From contig JAEKNX010000004.1 of NCBI GenBank assembly GCA_016839055.1, positions 248,001 to 312,000 of the forward strand: a DNA stretch of 64,000 nucleotides, written 5' to 3'. Below, piece after piece: positions 1 through 9,002 of this stretch; positions within the stretch are counted from its first letter, which is position 1, and every line of letters begins with the position of its first letter. The position numbers and the translations under genes were made by a program. The stretch comes from Spirochaetales bacterium. GTDB lineage: Bacteria > Spirochaetota > Spirochaetia > UBA9216. The notes beneath the pieces were generated by a model. It ran no database searches. It had not been told where the DNA came from and saw only the letters and a list, made by a program, of their open reading frames with translations.

Positions 1-1565
1 TTGGTGAGGCCGTTTTCCTCTTTCTGCTTTGGAATGATGAATTCGGTGGCAATCTTGAGTTTCTCGAGGTCGGTATAGCCGGGAATCTCGATTATTTCCA
101 TCCTGTCACGGAGAGCGTAGGGGATGTTGTGTATTGAGTTTGCTGTTGTGATGAACATAACGCTCGAAAGATCATAGGGAACTTCGAGGTAGTGGTCGAC
201 GAAGGTGGAATTCTGCTCAGGATCCAGGACCTCTAGGAGGGCCGATGCCGGGTCTCCTTTAAAGTCAGAACCCATCTTGTCAATCTCATCGAGGAGGAAG
301 ACCGGGTTACATGAACCTGCTTTTTTCATGGACTGGATAATTTTACCGGGAAGCGCTCCGACATAGGTTTTTCGGTGGCCTCTTATTTCAGCTTCATCAC
401 GGACTCCCCCAAGGGATATACGAACAAATTTCCGGTCAAGCGCGCGGGCTACAGACTTGCCCAGAGAAGTTTTTCCGGTACCCGGAGGTCCTACAAAACA
501 AAGGATGGGGCCCTTCATCTTCTCTTTGAGCTGCCTTACGGCGATATAATCAAGGATCCTGTCCTTGGGTTTTTTCATATTGTAATGATCTTCGTCGAGG
601 ATTTCGGCCGCGTTTATAAGATCTTTATTGTCCGATGTTTTTATGCTCCAGGGGAGGTCCGACAGCCACTCGAGGTAGGTTCGGAGAACTCCCGATTCGG
701 GACTCATTGGCTGAAGTTTGGAAAGCCTGTTTCCCTCTTTTTTTGCCTTTTCGAGAACTTCCGCGGGCGCCTTTTTTGCCTCAATTATCTTGACGTATTC
801 GTCAATTTCCTGGCTGTCATCCTTTTCCTTGCCGAGTTCCTTGTTGATTTCTCTAATCTGCTCATTAAGAAAGTATTCTTTCTGATTGTTCTCCATCTTC
901 TTTCTAACCCGAGTGGTAATCCGGCCCTGAAGATTCAGCATTTCAATTTCAGCTTCAATGAGAACTGCAAGTGAGTCGAGCCTTTCGGCGGTGTTGAGCA
1001 TTGAGTGAATCTCGAGTTTAAGCTCTTTTTTGACATGCATATTCGCGAGGATGATGTCGGCAAGCTTGTCGGCATACTCGGCCTTTTCGGCCGCCTGAAG
1101 TGCTTCTTTGGCAATAGTTTTTTTTAGATTGCAGTATTTTGTGAAAGATTTGAGAACTGCGGCCATGATAGGAATAAGGCTGTCATCGGTTTCGGTATTT
1201 ATTTTAACCGGAGTAAACTGAACGAAGGAGTAGTTGCGCTCCTGTTTGATTTTCCTGACAATACCGCGCTGTTTGCCTTCAGCAAGAATTCTAACGGTTC
1301 CGTCGGGGAGTTTCAGCATCTGGAGAATGTGAGCCAGGGTGCCTGTGTTGTGAATGTCTTCAATGCCTGGATCATCATTGTCCGTTAGCTGACAGGAGAT
1401 GAATATCATCCTGTCAGCGGACATTGCAGCCTCAACTGCGTTTATAGTGTTTGCTCTTCCGGTAAAAAAAGGAGTTACCATGAACGGAAGAACTACAAGA
1501 TCTTTTAATGCTACGAGAGGCAGTTCCCGCTTCTCGTTTTTTATTCCCGCTGTTACAAGTTTCAT
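1..1565 (-). CDS. lon: ATP-dependent protease Lon, N-terminal part (cut by window edge)
   Basis: Lon is a cytoplasmic AAA+ serine protease that unfolds and degrades damaged and regulatory proteins. The reading frame starts at ATG 1565 and stays open for 521 codons to the left edge, so about the first two thirds of a usual ~780-residue Lon is present; the protease domain with its Ser-Lys dyad lies outside. Visible parts are the substrate-binding N domain (begins [20 protein letters not shown]), a long helical linker, the P-loop GPPGTGKT, and the Walker B stretch [10 protein letters not shown]. Its ATG overlaps the clpX TGA (ATGA), so translation is coupled and lon is the last visible gene of tig-clpP-clpX-lon. 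Confidence 0.97.
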   Translation of the reverse strand, partial: MKLVTAGIKNEKRELPLVALKDLVVLPFMVTPFFTGRANTINAVEAAMSADRMIFISCQLTDNDDPGIEDIHNTGTLAHILQMLKLPDGTVRILAEGKQRGIVRKIKQERNYSFVQFTPVKINTETDDSLIPIMAAVLKSFTKYCNLKKTIAKEALQAAEKAEYADKLADIILANMHVKKELKLEIHSMLNTAERLDSLAVLIEAEIEMLNLQGRITTRVRKKMENNQKEYFLNEQIREINKELGKEKDDSQEIDEYVKIIEAKKAPAEVLEKAKKEGNRLSKLQPMSPESGVLRTYLEWLSDLPWSIKTSDNKDLINAAEILDEDHYNMKKPKDRILDYIAVRQLKEKMKGPILCFVGPPGTGKTSLGKSVARALDRKFVRISLGGVRDEAEIRGHRKTYVGALPGKIIQSMKKAGSCNPVFLLDEIDKMGSDFKGDPASALLEVLDPEQNSTFVDHYLEVPYDLSSVMFITTANSIHNIPYALRDRMEIIEIPGYTDLEKLKIATEFIIPKQKEENGLT

Positions 1566-2803
1566 GCTGATTTTTTAGAAAAAGTTATTTCTGGTTTTTC
1601 CTTGTTATTTACTACATCCGTTGTTACGCGAACCTTTTTTTCCCCTTCAATGGATGGAAGATCGAACATTATCTCCGTCATGATTGACTCGACAATTGCC
1701 CTGAGGCCTCTTGCACCGGTCTTTCTTTTTACGGCGAGTTCCGCGATGGCTCCGATGGCTTCGTCATCAAAGTTCAGTTCAACATCATCAAGTTCAAGCA
1801 GGGCCTGATACTGTCTGATTATCGAGTTGCGGGGTTCGGTTATGATTCTCTTCAGCGTGTCTACTTCAAGATTTGAAAGGGTTACGTTAATTGGAAGGCG
1901 CCCGATAAACTCAGGAATTAAGCCGAATTTAATCAGATCGTCCGGAAGGAGGTTCTGATACAGGCTGACCAGATCTTTCTCGTCACTCGGCTGTATATCT
2001 GCTCCAAATCCCATGGGGTGTTGTGAAATTCTGGCTTCAATTGTCTTATCGAGGCCTACGAAGGCACCCCCACAGATGAACAGGATGTTTTTTGTGTCGA
2101 TCTTGAGCATTTCCTGGTTAGGATGCTTTCGTCCGCCCTGCGGTGGAACTGAGGCGACAGTGCCCTCTATAATCTTCAGAAGCGCCTGCTGCACGCCTTC
2201 GCCGGAAACATCTCTTGTTATCGAGGCGTTTTCGCCCTTTCTGGAAATTTTGTCAATCTCATCAATGTAGATAATGCCCTTTTCAGCCGCGGCAATGTTG
2301 TTGCCGGCATTCTGAATGAGTTTCAGTAGGATATTCTCAACATCTTCTCCAACATAACCAGCTTCGGTGAGGGTTGTAGCGTCAGCCATGGCATAGGGAA
2401 CTTTCAGTTTCTTTGCCAAAGTTTTTGCCAGAAGGGTTTTACCGGTGCCTGTAGGGCCTATCAGAAGGACATTTGCTTTCTCAAGCTCTACATCCTTATC
2501 AAGTTTTGCATTCTGGGTAATTCGTTTATAATGATTGTATACAGCAACAGAAAGTACTTTTTTAGCAGTCTCCTGTCCTATTATATACTGATCGAGATAG
2601 TCTTTAATTTCCTGTGGCTTGGGTACCTCATCAAGGTATTCACCGGTAAGAGTATCTTCTTCCTCTTCGAGTATCTTCTTGCAGACATAGACACAGTCGT
2701 CACAGATGTAAACGCCCGGACCTGCTATCAGTTTCCGGGCTGCATCAGAAGTTTTACCGCAGAAAGAGCAGACCTTATTGCTATCTGTCTTATTTCGAGC
2801 CAT
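1562..2803 (-). CDS. clpX: ATP-dependent Clp protease ATP-binding subunit ClpX
   Basis: ClpX is the hexameric unfoldase that feeds proteins to ClpP. The 413-residue product has the N-terminal zinc-binding domain (C12, C15, C34, C37), the Walker A motif GPTGTGKT at about 116-123, Walker [11 protein letters not shown], and the C-terminal small AAA+ domain. I chose ATG 2803 (MARNK...) over the GTG two codons upstream (2809) because an AGGGGTG ribosome site precedes the ATG and because ClpX proteins usually begin this way. The start lies inside the end of clpP, and the stop overlaps the lon start, so the three are translationally coupled. Confidence 0.97.
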   Translation of the reverse strand: MARNKTDSNKVCSFCGKTSDAARKLIAGPGVYICDDCVYVCKKILEEEEDTLTGEYLDEVPKPQEIKDYLDQYIIGQETAKKVLSVAVYNHYKRITQNAKLDKDVELEKANVLLIGPTGTGKTLLAKTLAKKLKVPYAMADATTLTEAGYVGEDVENILLKLIQNAGNNIAAAEKGIIYIDEIDKISRKGENASITRDVSGEGVQQALLKIIEGTVASVPPQGGRKHPNQEMLKIDTKNILFICGGAFVGLDKTIEARISQHPMGFGADIQPSDEKDLVSLYQNLLPDDLIKFGLIPEFIGRLPINVTLSNLEVDTLKRIITEPRNSIIRQYQALLELDDVELNFDDEAIGAIAELAVKRKTGARGLRAIVESIMTEIMFDLPSIEGEKKVRVTTDVVNNKEKPEITFSKKSA

Positions 2804-3401
2804 TTTCACCCCTACTCAGGACCTTGTCAACGATTCCATATTTCACAGCCTCAGCTGCGGACATGAAAAAATCACGTTCAAGAGCACCGGCAATTTCGTC
2901 AGTTGTTTTACCGGTATGATGGGCAAAGTAATCAATGGTCATTTTCTTCAGTCTGACAATTTCTTTTGCCTGAATACCGATGTCGGTCGCCTGTCCCTGT
3001 ACGCCGCCCCATGGCTGATGAATCAGCACTCGTGATGAGGGCAGGGCAAGTCTTTTCCCGGGAGTTCCACAGGTAAGAAGCAGTGCTCCCATTGATGCAG
3101 CCTGTCCAAGACAGATAGTCTGCACATCAGTTTTAATGTGCTGAATTGTGTCATAGACTGCAAGACCGGCTGTAACAGAACCACCGGGGGAATTGATGTA
3201 GATGCTGATATCTCTCTCAGGATCCTGAGACTCCAGAAAGAGAAGCTGTGCAACCACTAAATCGGCTGTAAGATCGTTTATTTCACCGTCGATAAAAATA
3301 ATTCTGTCTTTAAGCAGACGCGAATAAATATCGTATGATCGCTCGCCGATACCAGTTTGTTCGATCACCATTGGTACCAGACTATTCATTTGTTCATTCA
3401 T
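2790..3401 (-). CDS. clpP: ATP-dependent Clp protease proteolytic subunit ClpP
   Basis: ClpP is the barrel-shaped serine peptidase of the ClpXP complex. The 203-residue protein has normal family length and carries the triad Ser103 (GQAASMGA), His128 (LIHQPWGG) and Asp177 (LERDFFMS). It sits 9 nt downstream of tig and overlaps clpX by about 14 nt, the usual tig-clpP-clpX order in bacteria. Its own start is preceded by GGAGTAA about 8 nt upstream. Confidence 0.97.
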   Translation of the reverse strand: MNEQMNSLVPMVIEQTGIGERSYDIYSRLLKDRIIFIDGEINDLTADLVVAQLLFLESQDPERDISIYINSPGGSVTAGLAVYDTIQHIKTDVQTICLGQAASMGALLLTCGTPGKRLALPSSRVLIHQPWGGVQGQATDIGIQAKEIVRLKKMTIDYFAHHTGKTTDEIAGALERDFFMSAAEAVKYGIVDKVLSRGENGSK

Positions 3402-3410
3402 TGTTGTAAT

Positions 3411-4772
3411 TTACTCCTTATTCTGCATCAAGTCCAGATAATCTTTTTTAGCTCCTTCCTTGATCTCGGCAGTCTCCAGCAATAAATCAAAAAGTTTCCT
3501 GTTACTTATATCGTTCTTCAGGTAGAAAAGCATACCATTCTGCTCGAAATAGTTCTTCGCGTCTTCGTAGCTCATCCCGGCTGTTTCTGCCTGCTTTTTA
3601 AGTTCTTCATCAACTTCTTCGTCTGTCACTTCGATTTTCTCATCGGCAATCAGCTTGTCGGTGATGAGGAAGGATTTAACGTTCTTTTCTGCAGAGGGTC
3701 TCCACTCTTCGAGCATTTCATCTTTGGTCTTTCCCTGTGCGGCGAGGATTTGGAGAACTTGCTCTTCGGGAAGTCTCGACTGTGATATGAAATTGTTCCA
3801 GGATGACTCGACTTCGGACTGAATCATTGTAACCGGTACATCGATATTTGACTTTTCGATGATTGCGTCAATTATCTGCTGTTTGCATCGTTCCTTAATA
3901 ACATTGTCCGCGCTTTCCTGAAGTCTTTTCTTTATTGAATCTTTGAGGTCTTTAAGAGTCTTGTACTCATCACTGATATCCTGTGCTAATTCGTCATCGA
4001 GTGCGGGAAGATCTTTAACCTTTATGCTGTTGAGCTTAACCTTGATTTTTTTCTTCTGACCGGCAAGGCTCTTGTCTTCATCGTCTTCAGCCCATTCCTT
4101 GGTGACAGTTTTTTCCTGTCCGGTGGTCATTCCCGTAACATTGTCATCGAGTTTGAACATATTATAGCCGGTTCCGATTGTGAAAACAAAGTCTTCACGC
4201 TTTCCGCCTTCAACCTCTGAGCCGTCCTCAGCCAGTTCACAATAGTCGATATTTACGATATCACCCTTTGCGGCCTTGCCTTCGGTTTTTTCGACTACAA
4301 CGGCATTCTGCTCTCTGAGGGTCTCAAGTTCACGGTCTATGTCTTTTTTTGCAATCTTGCAAACCGGACTTTTGATTTCGATACCCCTGTGCTCTCCAAT
4401 GTTTACATCCGGCAATGTGTCGTATACGACCGAGAATGTGAAATCCTTGTCGAGTTCGATTAACACTTCGTTCTCATCCTCCTGAAGGACGGGAGTAGCG
4501 TATGGGAGTGGTTTTTTTTCGACATCTTCATAGGCTTCTTTGAGGCTGTTTTCCATAAGGTTCATTGTTGCCTCGCCCTTGATGGAATCGCCGAATTTCT
4601 GTACAAGTACAGAGGCCGGGGCTTTGCCCTTTCTGAACCCCTTAATGTGGGCAGTCTGTGAGTATTTGCTTAGCAGGTCGTTGTATTCTTTGTTAACCGC
4701 GTCTTTTGAAACTGTAACTGACAGCTTTACCGCTGAGTTTTCCAGGTTTTCCAGGTTTTTGCTTACGATCAT
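3411..4772 (-). CDS. tig: Trigger factor, ribosome-associated chaperone / prolyl isomerase
   Basis: Trigger factor binds the ribosome tunnel exit and shields nascent chains. The 453-residue product has the N-terminal ribosome-binding domain with the signature GFRKGKAP near residue 45, a central FKBP-type prolyl isomerase domain (about 155-245), and a long helical SurA-like C-terminal chaperone domain. Start ATG 4772 follows a GAGGAAAC ribosome site. It is the first gene of tig-clpP-clpX-lon. No clear sigma-70 promoter is visible just upstream; the preceding bases hold mini-hairpins and the terminator of the tRNA operon. Confidence 0.95.
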   Translation of the reverse strand: MIVSKNLENLENSAVKLSVTVSKDAVNKEYNDLLSKYSQTAHIKGFRKGKAPASVLVQKFGDSIKGEATMNLMENSLKEAYEDVEKKPLPYATPVLQEDENEVLIELDKDFTFSVVYDTLPDVNIGEHRGIEIKSPVCKIAKKDIDRELETLREQNAVVVEKTEGKAAKGDIVNIDYCELAEDGSEVEGGKREDFVFTIGTGYNMFKLDDNVTGMTTGQEKTVTKEWAEDDEDKSLAGQKKKIKVKLNSIKVKDLPALDDELAQDISDEYKTLKDLKDSIKKRLQESADNVIKERCKQQIIDAIIEKSNIDVPVTMIQSEVESSWNNFISQSRLPEEQVLQILAAQGKTKDEMLEEWRPSAEKNVKSFLITDKLIADEKIEVTDEEVDEELKKQAETAGMSYEDAKNYFEQNGMLFYLKNDISNRKLFDLLLETAEIKEGAKKDYLDLMQNKE

Positions 4773-4804
4773 CTGTTTCCTCGTTTATTTTTCCGTTCTT
4801 ACTG

Positions 4805-4895
4805 GCTGCGAAGCAGCACCGGGTACTACGATGTAGCGCCTGAGGCACCGTGGAACAGCCGCCAAGCGACGGTGGAATGTAGTTTCGAATGAAAC
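4805..4895. repeat. Cluster of small hairpins with 3-4 nt loops
   Basis: This intergenic stretch holds a run of short palindromes: GCTGC-GAA-GCAGC (4805-4817), CTAC-GAT-GTAG (4826-4836), GCC-TGA-GGC (4838-4846), a longer CACCGT/ACGGTG pair (4846-4851 with 4869-4874) and GTTTC-GAAT-GAAAC (4882-4895). It does not code. It sits in the 5' region of tig and after the tRNA terminator. Function unknown; it may be structured mRNA leader or a dispersed palindromic repeat. Confidence 0.55.
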
Positions 4896-4896
4896 C

Positions 4897-4936
4897 AAAA
4901 AAAGGCGATCAAGGGTAATGCCCTGGATCGCCTTTT
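4897..4936 (-). terminator. Rho-independent terminator of the tRNA operon
   Basis: Arms AAAAGGCGATC (4900-4910) and GATCGCCTTTT (4926-4936) pair, with an inner AGGG/CCCT stem. On the minus strand the stem is followed by a run of seven T (complement of 4897-4903). It lies directly after the last tRNA gene. Confidence 0.85.
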
Positions 4937-4942
4937 ATGTAG

Positions 4943-5014
4943 AGCGGGAGACGGGAATTGAACCCGCGACATCCACCTTGGCAAGGTGGAGCTCTACCGC
5001 TGAGCTACTCCCGC
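4943..5014 (-). tRNA. tRNA-Gly (anticodon GCC)
   Basis: A 72-nt cloverleaf with acceptor GCGGGAG/CTCCCGC, T-arm GGGTTCAATTCCC and anticodon stem CCACC/GGTGG around loop TTGCCAA, giving anticodon GCC. No CCA is encoded. Last tRNA of the five-gene operon. Confidence 0.96.
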
Positions 5015-5062
5015 TTGTTGTTTTGATCCGTACCCTAATGGTACATACCTTAAAAAAAGATA

Positions 5063-5144
5063 TGCGAGAGAAGGGACTTGAACCCATACGCCTAAAGGCA
5101 CCAGATCCTAAGTCTGGCGTGTCTGCCAATTTCACCACTCTCGC
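5063..5144 (-). tRNA. tRNA-Leu (anticodon TAG)
   Basis: An 82-nt cloverleaf with acceptor GCGAGAG/CTCTCGC, a long variable arm as expected for a class II tRNA, T-arm with GGTTCAAGTCC, and anticodon stem CCAGA/TCTGG around CTTAGGA, giving TAG. CCA is not encoded. Confidence 0.95.
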
Positions 5145-5214
5145 AGTGTCCTGCGGAGATTTTCCGCATTATATACACTTTTTCAACTATAAGTCAATAA
5201 GTATAAAAAAGTTA

Positions 5215-5287
5215 TGAGCCGTGTAGGGATCGAACCTACGACCCGCAGATTAAGAGTCTGCTGCTCTCCCAGCTGAGCTAACGGCCC
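5215..5287 (-). tRNA. tRNA-Lys (anticodon CTT)
   Basis: A 73-nt cloverleaf with acceptor GGGCCGT/ACGGCTC (one G-T wobble), T-arm AGGTTCGATCCCT, and anticodon stem GCAGA/TCTGC around CTCTTAA, giving CTT. Confidence 0.95.
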
Positions 5288-5309
5288 AATTAAATACCAA
5301 AAACAATTA

Positions 5310-5383
<74 letters not shown>

Positions 5384-5416
5384 GCATAGCTCTTGCGCCC
5401 CATGTCAGGCGCCGAG

Positions 5417-5490
5417 GGTGGATAACGGGGCTTGAACCCGCAACATCCAGAACCACAATCTGGTGCTCTACCAATTGAACTATATCCACC
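5417..5490 (-). tRNA. tRNA-His (anticodon GTG)
   Basis: A cloverleaf with acceptor GTGGATA/TATCCAC, the extra 5' G typical of tRNA-His (complement of 5490) facing a C at the discriminator position (5417), and anticodon stem CCAGA/TCTGG around TTGTGGT, giving GTG. First gene of the tRNA operon. Confidence 0.95.
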
Positions 5491-5529
5491 ATGATTGAGT
5501 AGGGATTTCCCCGCCTCATTGTGGATAGG

Positions 5530-5558
5530 AATATGCTATATTTTAACTTTTTTGTCAA
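5530..5558 (-). promoter_or_regulatory. Probable sigma-70 promoter of the tRNA operon
   Basis: On the minus strand a perfect -35 TTGACA (5553-5558) is followed 17 nt later by CATATT (5530-5535, 4 of 6 bases). Transcription would start about 33 nt before tRNA-His and run through five tRNA genes to the terminator at 4897. Confidence 0.65.
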
Positions 5559-5585
5559 GCAGAGTCGGGGAGGTAATTTTTTATA

Positions 5586-7826
5586 TCAGGTGAAATTCTT
5601 GTCAGCGGAAATCTCCAGAAAATTCTGCTTCCATTTCACAATTTTACCTTTGAGATTTTCATAGATCAGGCTTCGCATCTTTTCAAAGTCTTCAGTACTC
5701 AGGACTTCAGAGAGCTTTCGCCCATATCCGGCACCCTCAGGATTGAACCAGGATTCAAGATCCTTTGCCTGTACCGGGCGGTTTTCGGCAATTATCTGCA
5801 GGTTGGCCCTGACTGAGAACCCCGCCCCGGCGGCGGCTTTTTTTATTTCGTCTGCGCCCCAGTTTACAAGTTTATTATTCTGGTCATGGTAGATCAGCTC
5901 TTCACAGGATGAAAGAGCCGAATGAAGCTCCGGATGGCGTTCTTTAAGAAAAAGCAGTTCGTCAAGATTAGATAGCCGCTGGGCCATGGACGGAATCATT
6001 TGGTAAAGATGTATGCTGCCGTTTTGTGTGAGAAGCTCTGAGGCTTTCGCGAAAAACTCTTCCCGGAGGCCGCATTTTGTAAGCAGATCTCTCATTATTA
6101 TTTTCTCAAATTTAAGACCGGAGGGAAGGAGCCCCGGCAGCCTTCCTTCTATCATAGATTCAGCTGAAGAAATTGTTTCATCGAAGGATAGTTCTATCGG
6201 CCGGGTTTCTTCCGGCAGGGAAGCCGCCCAGTGTCTGCTTATCTCGGCAGCCTTCCTGCCGGCGGGAAGATGATAGACCGAGCCTTCAGGGGTCTTTCGG
6301 ACAGCTTCCCATAGCAGCACGGATGCCGCAGACTCCATTACAAGGATGCATTCATGACGGGCAATTTTAAGGTTCGCGAAAATTCCCTCTCGCACAGCGG
6401 CGAGCGTTCCGCTTGTCTCGCGGTTGATTCTGTTCAGCCAGCGCTCACTGGTTTTGTCGGGGCGGGCGAAGGTCAGTATTTCGTCAGTCTTCTCCTCGAT
6501 GACAGCTGCCAGCTGGAGTTCACGCTGTCTTGTTATGCGCTCTTTTATTCCGGCCTCAAAGCCCTGATCAGATGGTTCATAGAAGACTCGTCCCTGAAGC
6601 CCCGCCGGAAGATACTGCTGGGCTACCCAGTGGTCCTTGTATGCGTGCGGGTACATATAACCCGCGCCGTGGCCGAAGCCTTCCTTGTCCCGGCCCGGGT
6701 CTCTCAGATGGTTGGGCACTTCTTTCGCGAATTCTTTTTCAACGGCCCCCAGGGCGTCAAAGAGGGCGAGGGTGGTGTTCGATTTCGGAGCTGTTGCAAG
6801 ATAGAGAGCTGCCTGGGCAAGATGAAAACGTCCCTCGGGAAGCCCGACTCTGTCGAAGGCTGCTGCGGCCGATTCTACCATACCTAGGGCGGCCGGATCG
6901 GCTAGTCCAATATCCTCGCTCGCGCTAATGAGCATCCGCCGGAACATATAGCGCGGCTCTTCTCCGGCCCTGATCATCGTTGCCAGCCAGTAGAGGGTTG
7001 CGTCAGGATCTGAACCCCGTATTGATTTAATAAAAGCGCTGATTGTGTCGTAATGGTAATCGCCTTCCTTGTCATAAAGAAGGGCCTTTTTTTGAATGCT
7101 TTCTTCTGCGGCTTCCATGTCAACATTGATGCTGCTGCCGGGCTCGGGCGGGAAGCTTTCGACACTGGTCTGAACTGCAAGCTCTACTGCGTTTAGAAGG
7201 CTGCGGGCGTCGCCGTTTGCCGTCTTAACCAGGTGTCCCAGGGAGTCTTCACTAAAACTGACATCAAAGCGGCCGTATCCGCGCGACGGATCATTAACAG
7301 CCTGTATTGCAATGTCGTGTAGATTTTTTTCAGTCAGCGGTTTTAGCTGAAAGATTCTGCTCCGGCTGACGAGGGCCTTGTTCACCTCAAAATATGGATT
7401 TTCGGTTGTGGCTCCAATTAGAATAACTGTTCCATTCTCAACCCAGGGCAAAAGGGCATCCTGCTGGGATTTATTCCAGCGGTGAACCTCGTCGATGAAA
7501 AGTATAGTCCGTCTGTCATAAAGATCCCTGTGGCTCTGGGCCTCGGCAATGGCGTCGCGCAGGTTTTTAACCCCATCAAGAACCGCGTTTAAGGTGATGA
7601 AGCTGCTGCTTGTTGTGTTAGCTATAACCCTCGCTAGAGTAGTCTTTCCGGTTCCCGGAGGTCCGTAGAAAATTATAGACGACATTCTGTCGGCCTGGAT
7701 TATCCGCCGCAGCAGCCGTCCCGGGCCCGCGATATGATCCTGCCCGATGAACTCATCGATATTGCGGGGGCGCATCCTGAAGGCAAGAGGCGCCTCATTG
7801 TTTGCGGTAGATGTGAATAATTCCAT
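5586..7826 (-). CDS. rarA: RarA/MgsA-type AAA+ ATPase fused to an uncharacterised C-terminal domain
   Basis: Residues 1 to about 435 form a complete replication-associated recombination protein A: Walker A GPPGTGKT (55-62), Walker [11 protein letters not shown] (108-117), sensor motif GATTENP, and the RarA C-terminal region ([15 protein letters not shown]). RarA acts at stalled forks with SSB. About 300 further residues (440-746) are not found in E. coli RarA; part of them ([20 protein letters not shown]) resembles the methyltransferase-like fold of the known long RarA fusion family. The gene is single, with no Shine-Dalgarno sequence; its promoter ends 6 nt before the ATG. Confidence 0.88.
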   Translation of the reverse strand: MELFTSTANNEAPLAFRMRPRNIDEFIGQDHIAGPGRLLRRIIQADRMSSIIFYGPPGTGKTTLARVIANTTSSSFITLNAVLDGVKNLRDAIAEAQSHRDLYDRRTILFIDEVHRWNKSQQDALLPWVENGTVILIGATTENPYFEVNKALVSRSRIFQLKPLTEKNLHDIAIQAVNDPSRGYGRFDVSFSEDSLGHLVKTANGDARSLLNAVELAVQTSVESFPPEPGSSINVDMEAAEESIQKKALLYDKEGDYHYDTISAFIKSIRGSDPDATLYWLATMIRAGEEPRYMFRRMLISASEDIGLADPAALGMVESAAAAFDRVGLPEGRFHLAQAALYLATAPKSNTTLALFDALGAVEKEFAKEVPNHLRDPGRDKEGFGHGAGYMYPHAYKDHWVAQQYLPAGLQGRVFYEPSDQGFEAGIKERITRQRELQLAAVIEEKTDEILTFARPDKTSERWLNRINRETSGTLAAVREGIFANLKIARHECILVMESAASVLLWEAVRKTPEGSVYHLPAGRKAAEISRHWAASLPEETRPIELSFDETISSAESMIEGRLPGLLPSGLKFEKIIMRDLLTKCGLREEFFAKASELLTQNGSIHLYQMIPSMAQRLSNLDELLFLKERHPELHSALSSCEELIYHDQNNKLVNWGADEIKKAAAGAGFSVRANLQIIAENRPVQAKDLESWFNPEGAGYGRKLSEVLSTEDFEKMRSLIYENLKGKIVKWKQNFLEISADKNFT

Positions 7827-7832
7827 TTTGCA

Positions 7833-7861
7833 AGTATAGATGATGGTACTAGGTCTTGCAA
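7833..7861 (-). promoter_or_regulatory. rarA promoter, predicted leaderless
   Basis: Minus strand: -35 TTGCAA (7856-7861), 17-nt spacer, -10 TATACT (7833-7838), then six bases (TGCAAA) and the ATG at 7826. No purine-rich ribosome site fits, so the mRNA probably begins at or next to the start codon. Confidence 0.7.
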
Positions 7862-7914
7862 GGAGGAGGAATCTCGGGCATTACATAATTAGCCCGAATT
7901 AATTCACAAAGAAT

Positions 7915-7944
7915 TTGACAAAAATATATAGTCGACTATATAAT
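7915..7944 (+). promoter_or_regulatory. Promoter of the 17-kb operon with embedded palindromic operator
   Basis: Perfect -35 TTGACA (7915-7920), 18-nt spacer, perfect -10 TATAAT (7939-7944). An 18-bp perfect palindrome TATATAGTCGACTATATA (7925-7942) fills the spacer and covers part of the -10. Its core TAGTCGACTA has the T-x-GT...AC-x-A form typical of operators of GntR/FadR-type regulators, and such a regulator is the last gene of the operon (24586). The -10 ends 7 nt before the first ATG (7952) and there is no Shine-Dalgarno site, so the mRNA is probably leaderless. Confidence 0.85.
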
Positions 7945-7951
7945 TTATTAT

Positions 7952-8941
7952 ATGACAAACCACACAATAGATAACAAACTCAGTAAGGTAATAGTCGACT
8001 GTGATAATACAATGGGTCTCCCCGGCTGGGAGGTTGACGACGGACTCGTTATTTTCTACCTATTAGGTCGTGAAGATATTGATGTCCTTGGAATCACTAA
8101 CACCTTCGGCAACGGTTCTCTCAAGGATGTTGAGTTTTATACGAAGAAACTCCTTTTTGACATTGGTCGCAGCGATATTCCCCGGTTTACCGGAGAACCC
8201 TTCATGAATCAGAATCCCAAGCTGGCTCTCGACATAAGAAAGGGCGGGGACAGGTATGCTCATGAGCTTAAAGCTCAGAGTTTTCCCTCCGAGGCCGCAG
8301 TTTTTCTCTCTGATACTGTGAATAAGTATCCCGGCGAAGTTACAATTCTGGCCCTCGGGCCTGTCGGCAACCTGTATGACGCATGGAAGATTGACCATGA
8401 TTTTTTCAAAAAAACCAAAGAGATAGTGCTCATGGGAGGTTATACCGGAGAGCTTTTTGTGGGGGACGTGAATTGCCGTGAGCTGAACCTGTCATGTAAC
8501 CCTGTTGCAGCCAACCGGATTCTCCGGGCAGAGTGCCCTGTTATTGTATTTAACGGGCATATCTGCCTGCAGGCGCCTTTTTATGCAGAAGATTTGAGCC
8601 GGCTTGAATACTGGCCCGAGGATAGACTGAAAATCGTAACAGCCTGGCTCTCAGCTTTTGCAGGATATTTTAAAGGACTGGAAAACGCTGCCTTTTATCT
8701 GTGGGATTTACTTCCCGCTGTCTATGTTTCCCATCCTGAGCTATTTGATCTTAAAAATGTCGTGGTTAATCCTTCCGAGGAAAGTCTGATTGACGGGATG
8801 CTCAATCCCGGTGAATCGGAGGGGAGTGTCGAGGTAATAATGCCTGATAACATTCTCGATGTAGATAAATTCATGGACGTACTTGAAGAGGGCTGGAGGA
8901 AAGCCTGGGAGCTTGAGAAGTCCGGCTGGAAGACGAAATAG
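7952..8941 (+). CDS. Nucleoside-hydrolase-like protein 1
   Basis: First gene of the operon; 329 residues of the inosine-uridine nucleoside hydrolase fold, which cleaves N-glycosidic bonds with a Ca2+-bound water. The calcium aspartates are recognisable as D16-C-D18 and D29-D30, but ten residues separate D18 from D29 where the classical DTDxGxDD motif has three. The following TFGN and the ELN of the ribose site (RELNLS) are kept. The classical His241-Asp pair is replaced by Trp-Asp (YLWDLLPAVY). Substrate is therefore uncertain. Start ATG 7952 is the only start before the conserved VIVDCD and fits a leaderless mRNA. Confidence 0.8.
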   Translation: MTNHTIDNKLSKVIVDCDNTMGLPGWEVDDGLVIFYLLGREDIDVLGITNTFGNGSLKDVEFYTKKLLFDIGRSDIPRFTGEPFMNQNPKLALDIRKGGDRYAHELKAQSFPSEAAVFLSDTVNKYPGEVTILALGPVGNLYDAWKIDHDFFKKTKEIVLMGGYTGELFVGDVNCRELNLSCNPVAANRILRAECPVIVFNGHICLQAPFYAEDLSRLEYWPEDRLKIVTAWLSAFAGYFKGLENAAFYLWDLLPAVYVSHPELFDLKNVVVNPSEESLIDGMLNPGESEGSVEVIMPDNILDVDKFMDVLEEGWRKAWELEKSGWKTK

Positions 8942-8961
8942 CCTGAAAAAAAGGGAGTATC

Positions 8962-8981
8962 CCGGGCGGTTTTTCGCCCGG
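8962..8981 (+). other. Intergenic hairpin before the binding-protein gene
   Basis: Perfect 7-bp stem CCGGGCG (8962-8968) / CGCCCGG (8975-8981) with a 6-nt T-rich loop, followed by ATAATTTTA and then the GGAGG site of the next gene. Probably an mRNA processing or stability element rather than a full terminator. Confidence 0.6.
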
Positions 8982-9002
8982 ATAATTTTATGGAGGTTAA
9001 AA

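Noticed and set aside
6354-6928. Two plus-strand open frames of 177 and 132 codons
   Set aside because: Both are antisense to the rarA fusion gene and have no ribosome site or recognisable domain.
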